Assembly: GCA_003223215.1 (NCBI GenBank)
Contig: QHYH01000169.1
Location: 1 to 32,759, forward strand
Source: Acidobacteriota bacterium
Lineage (GTDB): Bacteria > Acidobacteriota > Terriglobia > Acidiferrales > UBA7541
DNA length: 32,759 nucleotides
Direction: 5' to 3'
Of this stretch, positions 26,602-32,759 are shown piece by piece; position 1 is the stretch's first letter; each line of letters starts with the position of its first letter. Under the pieces are notes generated by a model. The model was not told the origin of the DNA. It made no database searches and saw only the letters and a list, made by a program, of their open reading frames with translations. The position numbers and the translations under genes are program-made.

Positions 26602-27954
26602 TCAAGCTTCGGCGGCAAGGGCTGCGGGAATTTGCATGGGGACGAGGAAATCGCTTGCGAGAAGATAAGCATAGAGGTGGCCGAGAGGAGGCGCGATACG
26701 CAGTTGTTTGGCGGAGACCCAGCCGTTCGTTTCGCTCCATTCCAAAGCAGTGGCCGAAAAACTCCCGATCGATTCCCGCAAATCCACCGTAGTCATGGGA
26801 TAGGCGTAGATGCGCACGTTCTGCGCGAAGAGAAGAGAGAGAGCTTCGAGACGCCTGCCTTCTAAATTGAAGTAGGAATCATCCAAGGCTCGGATCAAAA
26901 GCGAAAGACCTACGACGAAGCGCACCGGTGCTTTGGTGTGGCGATTCACGAGCGCCGTCATGGAATAAAGCTCGCGTTGCCGAAATAGGAGCACCTCGCC
27001 GTGTTGTGCGAGAAGTGCACCAATACGACGCATCAGGTCGGGGACTTCTGGGGCTGAGTCTTCGGGCCAAAGCGGAGCCGCCGACAGGCAGAAGACGCCC
27101 ATCGCTTGGGAGCCGGTTTCGCCCAGTTCCTTGCGAAGCTCCTCGAGGGCGGCCGCCAGCATTTGAGTATGAATCCGCCCATGAGCGGGATCCACGTGGC
27201 CGAAGTATCCTGGCGCGAGCACAACGGCTTTCTTGTACAGGGCTTCAGTGGGGGGAACAGCGGCACCTGTAGAGCTGAAGAACACCGCCTCGGCGAGTCC
27301 TGCGTGCACGAGGTAGGCCAAGAGTGTGGAGCGATCCCAGCTGGCAAACGCAGGGCCGCGAAAATCAACGAAGTCGATTTCGATTCGTTCTCTAGGGACG
27401 TCTTGTGCCAGGCCGGCGAAAAACGATTCCTTCGTCCCTAGTTGATAGAACGCGGCGTGGATAAGATTGACGCCCAAAATACCGATGGCTTCCTGCTGAA
27501 GGACATTCGAGGAATCCCGCAGGTTAATGTGCAGCAGAATATCGTTGGTTGGACCGCCAGGCTGCAACTGAAACCGCAGACCAATCCAGCCATGGGGGTC
27601 GTTGGTTCCGGCATAGTTACGCGCGGAGACCGTATCCACAAAGGAAAAGAAGCGAGTCTGCGATCCGCGAGTCTTTTCTAATTGGGTAAGCAGCTGAGCC
27701 CACTCGTTATCCAGCATGGCTTCAAGCCGTTGCCTGGAAACATAGCGCGAACCGGAGCCGTAGAGATCGTCGCTGACTTCCTTGTCGTATGCCGAGATAC
27801 TTTTGGCGACGGTGCCGGAGGCGCCGCCCACGACAAGGAACCAGCGCGCGACTTCCTGTCCGGCGCCGATTTCGGCGAAAGAACCGAAGGTCGATGGATC
27901 GAGGTTCAGGGTAAGCGCTTTCTGGTGGGTGTCGAGTTTTTCAGTGGAAGGCAT
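26602..27954 (-). CDS. Conserved cytosolic protein of unknown function, 450 residues
   Basis: I recognise the family look (FGSFAEIGAGQEVARWF, then GTVAKSISAYDKEVSD, then YVSRQRLEAMLDNEW) but not a proven function; similar proteins have been given conflicting names. There is no signal peptide and no membrane segment, so it is probably cytoplasmic. Several Asp/His-rich stretches and a well-kept frame indicate a real, selected gene. ATG 27954 begins MPSTEKLDTHQ; an upstream TTG at 27987 is possible. It is flanked by the long intergenic region on one side and by a transposase graveyard on the other, so no operon context helps. Confidence 0.7.
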   Translation of the reverse strand: MPSTEKLDTHQKALTLNLDPSTFGSFAEIGAGQEVARWFLVVGGASGTVAKSISAYDKEVSDDLYGSGSRYVSRQRLEAMLDNEWAQLLTQLEKTRGSQTRFFSFVDTVSARNYAGTNDPHGWIGLRFQLQPGGPTNDILLHINLRDSSNVLQQEAIGILGVNLIHAAFYQLGTKESFFAGLAQDVPRERIEIDFVDFRGPAFASWDRSTLLAYLVHAGLAEAVFFSSTGAAVPPTEALYKKAVVLAPGYFGHVDPAHGRIHTQMLAAALEELRKELGETGSQAMGVFCLSAAPLWPEDSAPEVPDLMRRIGALLAQHGEVLLFRQRELYSMTALVNRHTKAPVRFVVGLSLLIRALDDSYFNLEGRRLEALSLLFAQNVRIYAYPMTTVDLRESIGSFSATALEWSETNGWVSAKQLRIAPPLGHLYAYLLASDFLVPMQIPAALAAEA

Positions 27955-28106
27955 AGCCACGTTCCCGTCGAGCGAACTTCTCTCCAAGAGGCGCGCGAGT
28001 ACAATTCTACCGCATCTGAGCCGTAGAGCCTCTGCCTTCAGGTATGGGGATATAAGTGTACTAGGAGACTATTAACAAACAAAAAGCGAAGATGTATACT
28101 TTCCGA

Positions 28107-28390
28107 ATGATGCTAGTATACAGGTCAAATAACTTACAGTGGCAAATATCACGTTCTTTGGTGCCCCAAGTGCCGCCGCAAAGTTTTCTCGCCGGCGGCG
28201 TGGAGAAACGATTGCTCGGGTTGATACATAAGACTGCTGCGAGGTAGCGAGCCGAGGTCATAGCCCTGGGGATTCTGCCCGACCACGTCCATCTGTTCGT
28301 CGAGGTGGACCCGCAATTTGGCCTACACCGTTTGGTCAAGTACAGCAAAGGTGTCACGTCACACGAACCTAGAAAAGAGTTCGCCTCTTT
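28107..28390 (+). mobile_element. IS200/IS605 Y1 (HUH) transposase TnpA remnant
   Basis: VYRSNN, then in another frame YHVLWCPKCRRKVF, then after a further shift VEKRLLG, a TAG stop, and ALGILPDHVHLFVEVDPQFG with KGVTS. This is the order of a Y1 TnpA: HVHLF (His codons at 28284 and 28290) is the HUH metal motif. The catalytic Tyr region near the C-terminus is gone. At least two frameshifts and one stop make it inactive. Confidence 0.8.
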
Positions 28391-28611
28391 GCGAACCAGG
28401 TTGCCAACCAGGACTTCCGCGAGGCGATTGAGGCCGGGATCGCCATGATCCACATCAACACAGAATTGCGCGTGGCGTGGAGGAGAGGACTCGAGCAGCC
28501 GCTCAAGAAGAGGTCGGGTCCGTAGCGCCGTACAAGGTACTGCCCGAGGTCGTGCGCGAGGTGAAGGCGGTGATGGTTGAGAGGCTGATGTTGTTCAACG
28601 GCAAGTCATGA
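28391..28611 (+). pseudogene. 3' end of a class II fructose-bisphosphate aldolase gene
   Basis: Directly after the TnpA piece, DFREAIEAGIAMIHINTELRV is read, then WRRGLE, and after a frame change VAPYKVLPEVVREVKAVM and VERLMLFNGKS followed by TGA. This is the characteristic C-terminus of class II ketose-bisphosphate aldolases, a glycolytic enzyme family. Only about 70 residues remain. The body of the gene is missing and replaced by the transposase remnant. Confidence 0.8.
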
Positions 28612-28842
28612 CAAGCGCCGATCCGCATTGGCGTCCCTGCCCGATGTGTAGGGTAGCGCGACCACGCGATCAAGCCCCGATAGTCATCAAACCGCCCACG
28701 TGGTTCATAGGACTTAGTCCTCGAACGCGAGGGATTTCCATAGCAATTCCAATAGCGATTCACGCTGGCATCCATCCACCAGGTCTCCTTCAATTCGACG
28801 ACGCACAAATTCTTTATTCGTGAAGGGAGGATTGCCCGCCGG
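28612..28842. other. Short spacer between aldolase remnant and receptor
   Basis: About 230 bp, no recognisable gene. It may be more decayed DNA. The receptor stop at 28843 lies at its right edge. Confidence 0.35.
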
Positions 28843-31800
28843 CTACCACAGGAATTTCAATCCCAGTTGAATCTGTCGCGAAGTTGTTGAGGTCGATGTG
28901 ATCACACCGGCTGTGGGCGAAGGTCCGCCCGTCGCGGCGGTAAACACCACGGGATTTGGCGTGTTGAAGTTCGTATGATTGAAAATGTTGAAGAACTCGG
29001 CGCGGAATTGCAGGTTCAGCCGTTCGGCAAATGTCAGTTTCTTGGCCAGAGACAAGTCTGTCTCAACCAGACTGGGACCCGTCAAGACGTTTCTCCCCGC
29101 GTTGCCATAAGTCCCAGCAAGTGGCTGGATAAACGCACTGGGATTAAAGTACAAGCCGGGCCCTCCCAGAATCACGGGACCTGTAAAATTGGGGTTCAAC
29201 GAAGGCCGGACCGGATTGCGTGTGTCACCGTCGTTCGAGGGGTTGTAAGACAGTTGCGGAGTAAAAGGAAGCCCCGACTGCACAGTTTCGATTCCACTCA
29301 ATTGCCAGTCTCCGAAGAGCTTATTGGCCCAGTGGCTCCCGGACCCGTCATGCCGCCCAAAAGGAAGGTCATAGGTCGCGTTAATGACCGCAGCGTGCCG
29401 CAAGTCGAACGACGCGCGGCCATAATCGGATTTCTGTTGCAAGGGATTCGCAACATAGGCCGGCGAATTCGTTGCGACACTGGTATTCATGCTGTCCCCA
29501 TCATCAAGAGCTTTCGAAAACGTGTAAACGCCGCGGAACTGCAAACCGTGCCCGACCCGGCGATTTAAATCAACCTCGAGCCCGTGATAGGAACTTATGC
29601 CTTCCGAAAACCAATCCGTGGTGTTCCAGAAGGTGTCGTTAGCGAGCGGCGCGTTCGGTGGATTGTAATACGCCCCCGCGGGGTAACCCGCAGGGCAAGG
29701 AGAGGCGGGACAAATCGTTGGTACAGGCAAGTTCGCATCAACGGAAAGCAGTTCGTGATATCCATGCGAGCCAACGTAGCTGACGCCCAGGGAAGTGGCC
29801 GGTGAAAGCTGCTGCTCGATCTTGAAGCTCCAGGATTCGACGGTGGGCGTCTTCAGGTCAGGCTGAACCCCGCTTGGGAGCACTTTTGCTCCGGAGTACG
29901 TGGCGTTTGGACCGATGCTTGAAAATGGAATGTTCTTGACCGCAAAAACCGTGTTGTAAGGGCTGTTTTGGTCCAGGCGATAACTGAGGTTGTCGAGGAG
30001 CGCATAATACAAGCCAAAGCCCGCGTGAATCACGGTCCTTTTCTGTCCAAAGGGAGACCAGGCTAATCCCACACGAGGCGACGGCAGAAATCTTGCGTGG
30101 TTCACGGTGAAGACGGAGCTGCCAACAACGCGCTCGGTGAGAATCACGCCGTTCGCATCAAAGGCGTAGTTGGAGGCTCGTCCGTTCGCTTCATTCCATC
30201 CGTTGGTGAATTCTCCACGAAAGCCAAGTCGCACCTCAAGCGAGGGCTTGATTCGGATCGTATCCTCGGCAAAGGCGGCTCCCTCCGTGGATCGCCACGA
30301 CAACGGTGTGAAAGATGGCGCGTAGGTGTATGTGCTCACCGTGCCCTTCAGGAAGGTCTGCAAGTTCGAGAAAGAAATCTGGCCGTATTGGTCTTGCACC
30401 AGTGCGTCGTTGGCCTGGACGCGCTGAAGCCATGCTCCGAAGTTCAACAGGTGGACTCCGTGAGTCCACGTGAGCTGATCGGACACGGAGTACAAATTGC
30501 GAACCGCCGTCAGATTGCTCCCCGCGTTCGTGCCCCCGTTGGTAATCTGAGAGGCCCCGTTGAGCGTCGTACCGCCGCCTACTACGACGGCACCCACAGG
30601 CTGCCCGGCATGGATCCAGGCCGGCAAGGCGACGGTGGTTCCGCTGTTGAAATAAAACGCTCCGCGAGAGAAGCCCAAAGTCGCATGGTTGGCGAACTGA
30701 GGAGAGAAAATGTGGGTTTCGCTTGCGCTTGCTACCTGCTCTCGCAAGGTTAAGTCGACAAAGCTATTTGGATTCGTCGTTGGTGAGTGACCGGAGCTGT
30801 CATCTACGGTGTAAACGCTTGACAAAGAATCCATTTGGGAAAAGGTCTGATCAAAGCGCGCGGTGCCAAAGTCTTCCTGAATCTTTTGCAAGGGGTTGGA
30901 AAACGCTTCGGCAATTCCGCTGGCCGTCCCGGTCGAGGCCAACAGCTCCGGACCGTTGGCCACGGGCCACAAAGCCAGCAAAGGCTCGATGCTCGGGACT
31001 GCGCTGGCTCGCGAATTGCCGTCCGGCACAAGCGTGAGATCACTCAAGCCAAGATGCTGGCGGAAGCCTTCGTAGTTTGCGAAGAGGAAGCTTTTGTCCT
31101 TTTTGATAGGCCCGCCCAGCGAGCCGCCAAACACGTTGCGCTGAAATTGTGGAATCGTCCCGTGATCGAAAAAGTTTCGAGCATCGAGTGCGCTGTTGCG
31201 CAAGAATTCGTAGGCACTGCCGTGCAGCTGATTGGTGCCTCCAGCGGTGACAATACTCACTTGCGCGCCTGGACGTTTTCCGTATGCTGCGCCGTAGGTA
31301 TCCTTCACCACGCTGAATTCGCGGATGGCATCCACTCCGAGGAGCTGCCCGCTCACGCCGCCTGGCGTGTTATTAATTTCAGAGGCGCTCGTGAATTCCA
31401 CTCCGTTCAGGAGATAGAGATTTTCCTGGGGGCGCCTGCCAGACGCAGCAAACATGTTCCCGAGAACCGAGTTGGAGGTTCCAATGCCGCCAGCACGTTG
31501 TGAGGCGTAATTCACAATTCCGGGGTTGAGCGTGAGCAACTGGTCGTAGCTTCGTCCGTCGAGCGGAAGGTCCTTCACCTCCCGTTCTCCAACCAACCCG
31601 GAAACGTCCTCGTTTGTGACGGCCACTATCGTGGAATAGGCCGAAACCTCCACGCTTTGGTGCACCTCTCCGATTTGAAGCGCCAGATCTACTTCCTCTC
31701 GTTGGCCTACGACGAGAGTCACGGCCGTCCTGGCGCCTCCGCGAAATCCCGTTTTGAAGGCCGCGACTTGATACCGGCCCACAACAAGGGATGGGGCGCT

Positions 31801-32034
31801 AAACCGGCCGTCTTCATCCGTCAAAAGGTCGCGTTCCGCGCCAGTTTCGAGGTTTTTGATTTTGACGGTTGCTCCGGCAATGCCGGCACCGCTCGGGTCC
31901 TTCACCGAGCCCCACAGCGAAGCGTTGTCCTGAGCCGCAAGGCGCAAGGGAACCGCGGTGCTGACTAAAACGGCGAGTACCGCGTGGGCGATGAACTTTC
32001 CAACCTGATAAGCGGCTGCCTTGTGAGCACTCAT
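28843..32034 (-). CDS. Oar-like TonB-dependent receptor with carboxypeptidase-regulatory domain (second copy)
   Basis: The product has 1063 residues. A signal peptide ends RLAAQ. Residues about 40-125 are the regulatory beta-sandwich (SLWGSVKDPSGAGIAG, KIKNLETGAERD), then a plug (VKDLPLDGRSYDQLL, ENLYLLNGVEFT, YGAAYGKRPGAQVSIVTAGGTN) and the barrel, ending IQLGLKFLW. It is the same architecture as the receptor at 22014-25613 but clearly diverged, so it probably has a different ligand. ATG 32034 has GGAG at 32045-32042. No partner gene is adjacent. Confidence 0.92.
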   Translation of the reverse strand: MSAHKAAAYQVGKFIAHAVLAVLVSTAVPLRLAAQDNASLWGSVKDPSGAGIAGATVKIKNLETGAERDLLTDEDGRFSAPSLVVGRYQVAAFKTGFRGGARTAVTLVVGQREEVDLALQIGEVHQSVEVSAYSTIVAVTNEDVSGLVGEREVKDLPLDGRSYDQLLTLNPGIVNYASQRAGGIGTSNSVLGNMFAASGRRPQENLYLLNGVEFTSASEINNTPGGVSGQLLGVDAIREFSVVKDTYGAAYGKRPGAQVSIVTAGGTNQLHGSAYEFLRNSALDARNFFDHGTIPQFQRNVFGGSLGGPIKKDKSFLFANYEGFRQHLGLSDLTLVPDGNSRASAVPSIEPLLALWPVANGPELLASTGTASGIAEAFSNPLQKIQEDFGTARFDQTFSQMDSLSSVYTVDDSSGHSPTTNPNSFVDLTLREQVASASETHIFSPQFANHATLGFSRGAFYFNSGTTVALPAWIHAGQPVGAVVVGGGTTLNGASQITNGGTNAGSNLTAVRNLYSVSDQLTWTHGVHLLNFGAWLQRVQANDALVQDQYGQISFSNLQTFLKGTVSTYTYAPSFTPLSWRSTEGAAFAEDTIRIKPSLEVRLGFRGEFTNGWNEANGRASNYAFDANGVILTERVVGSSVFTVNHARFLPSPRVGLAWSPFGQKRTVIHAGFGLYYALLDNLSYRLDQNSPYNTVFAVKNIPFSSIGPNATYSGAKVLPSGVQPDLKTPTVESWSFKIEQQLSPATSLGVSYVGSHGYHELLSVDANLPVPTICPASPCPAGYPAGAYYNPPNAPLANDTFWNTTDWFSEGISSYHGLEVDLNRRVGHGLQFRGVYTFSKALDDGDSMNTSVATNSPAYVANPLQQKSDYGRASFDLRHAAVINATYDLPFGRHDGSGSHWANKLFGDWQLSGIETVQSGLPFTPQLSYNPSNDGDTRNPVRPSLNPNFTGPVILGGPGLYFNPSAFIQPLAGTYGNAGRNVLTGPSLVETDLSLAKKLTFAERLNLQFRAEFFNIFNHTNFNTPNPVVFTAATGGPSPTAGVITSTSTTSRQIQLGLKFLW

Positions 32035-32061
32035 TTTTACACTCCGTTAGATTTTTTTCCG

Positions 32062-32073
32062 TGACAGGTGTCA
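32062..32073. promoter_or_regulatory. Inverted repeat TGACA-GG-TGTCA in the receptor leader
   Basis: Two 5-bp arms with a 2-base centre lie about 28 bases upstream of the receptor start at 32034. They may be an operator for the receptor. The short arms make chance possible. Confidence 0.25.
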
Positions 32074-32233
32074 GGACGTACTCCGATTTCCCGAAAGAGA
32101 CAGACAAGGAGGGATCAACAACAACAGCGGACGTGCCTATTCGCTGAGGAGAAAGCTGCTAAGTAGTGCCGTCGATACATAAGAGTCATAAATCCAAGAT
32201 GCGCTTTCCTTAACGAACAACAAAACACACTAG

Positions 32234-32271
32234 AAAAACAAAACCCACCTGCCAGCATCTCTGGCGGTGGG
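32234..32271 (-). terminator. Intrinsic terminator on the minus strand
   Basis: On the minus strand CCCACCGCCAG pairs with CTGGCAGGTGGG across the loop AGATG (32271-32244, one bulged A), followed by TTTTGTTTTT (32243-32234). This is a textbook rho-independent terminator. It lies about 195 bases after the stop of the ISKra4 transposase and before the receptor gene, so it probably insulates the receptor from readthrough. Confidence 0.85.
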
Positions 32272-32464
32272 TGCGATTACGACTCGGCTCAAATCTTTGT
32301 TTCTAGATTACGAGTCTCCCCCGGCCAGAGGACGCTTCTCGGCAACAGATACAACACGTGCTCGGCGCGTTCTGGTGCGAATGGCCTGGAGAGGACATAC
32401 TCACAGTATATACGGGAACTCAGCTCTCGGCAACCGCCTCCTTTATTAAAAGATTTGGGTGTGG

Positions 32465-32759
32465 CTACTTTTTGGCAACGAGCTTCCGCCACTTCACAGA
32501 CTGAAAGAGGCGCTTCTGGTCTTGATCAACATGGAAGGGCCAGTACTGCTCGAAATGCTCCGAGAGGTAAACTGCCCGCAGCCGTAACACTGCCTCGGCC
32601 ATGGGTAGGGTCCAGCGCATTCCGGAACGTTCCATCCTGTCTTTGACTAGGTTTTTGCAGGCTCCTTCGACCGAGCCGCTGGCGATGGGGTAGCCTTCAC
32701 GGAGATAAGAGTCATAGCGCATTCGGGCGCGGTTTCGGTAGTAATAAGCTGCAACGGCC
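32465..32759 (-). CDS. ISKra4-family transposase, C-terminal part (runs off right edge)
   Basis: The frame is open to the right edge. The visible residues include YYYRNRARMRYDSYL, then YPIASGSVEGACKNLVKDR and MERSGMRW, then LRLRAVYLSEHFEQYW. The G-S-V-E-G-A-C-K region contains the last catalytic Glu of ISKra4-type DDE transposases, and the M-E-R-S-G-M-R-W tail is diagnostic. The product moves the insertion sequence. Whether it is intact cannot be judged because the N-terminal part lies outside the window. The stop is TAG at 32465-32467. Confidence 0.85.
   Translation of the reverse strand, partial: AVAAYYYRNRARMRYDSYLREGYPIASGSVEGACKNLVKDRMERSGMRWTLPMAEAVLRLRAVYLSEHFEQYWPFHVDQDQKRLFQSVKWRKLVAKK

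Noticed and set aside
26021-26740. 239-codon minus-strand open frame
   Set aside because: It starts inside the conserved 450-residue gene, its translation is Arg/Ser/His-rich with no recognisable motif, and it looks like a chance open frame.
32289-32492. 67-codon minus-strand frame between transposase stop and terminator
   Set aside because: It starts inside the transposase tail in another frame and has no recognisable content.

Overview
The window looks like chromosomal DNA from a soil-type Acidobacteriota, probably near Solibacter or Koribacter. The grounds are two very large Oar-like TonB-dependent receptors with N-terminal carboxypeptidase-regulatory domains, many secreted proteins of unknown function, an XRE regulator of a kind frequent in that phylum, and moderately high GC. 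This placement rests on gene content, not on a marker gene. I saw no rRNA, tRNA or CRISPR array.

Left part (1-6287). A DoxX-like membrane protein runs off the left edge. It is divergent from a MocR-type regulator, and the shared intergenic region holds three AGTGGTY boxes and a strong hairpin. Next comes a co-directional cluster: a large mono-haem cytochrome c protein, an outer-membrane barrel and a small mono-haem cytochrome c. The last two overlap at ATGA. Together they look like a periplasm/outer-membrane electron-transfer module of unknown substrate.

Middle part (6288-16800). Genes here are a Tat-exported beta-carbonic anhydrase, a GrpB-family protein, an XRE regulator, a lipoprotein plus HEAT-repeat pair, a Cys-rich protein with a TTG start, a NodB-like polysaccharide deacetylase, a second DoxX-like protein, and an FAD monooxygenase coupled to a truncated potassium-channel gene. 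A 24-bp-period repeat array lies between the XRE gene and the lipoprotein. Several short decayed remnants sit between intact genes: two VOC/glyoxalase tails and an Asp/Glu racemase head.

Right part (16800-32759). Transposase debris brackets a small secreted protein: an integrase fragment on one side and an IS481-type tail on the other. The IS481-type tail truncates what looks like the next secreted gene. Then come a TPR-tailed serine hydrolase and a two-domain alpha/beta hydrolase on the minus strand, two Oar-like receptors, and an unrecognised conserved 450-residue cytosolic protein. Between that protein and the second receptor lies a graveyard, in which an IS200/IS605 (Y1/HUH) transposase remnant is joined to the 3' end of a class II fructose-bisphosphate aldolase gene. 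The right edge is the C-terminal part of an ISKra4-family transposase with a convincing intrinsic terminator downstream.

No clear new defence or mobile system is visible. The most interesting unexplained signals are the 24-bp repeat array at 9433-9528, the MocR box cluster at 811-857, and the pattern of gene truncation by small mobile elements.
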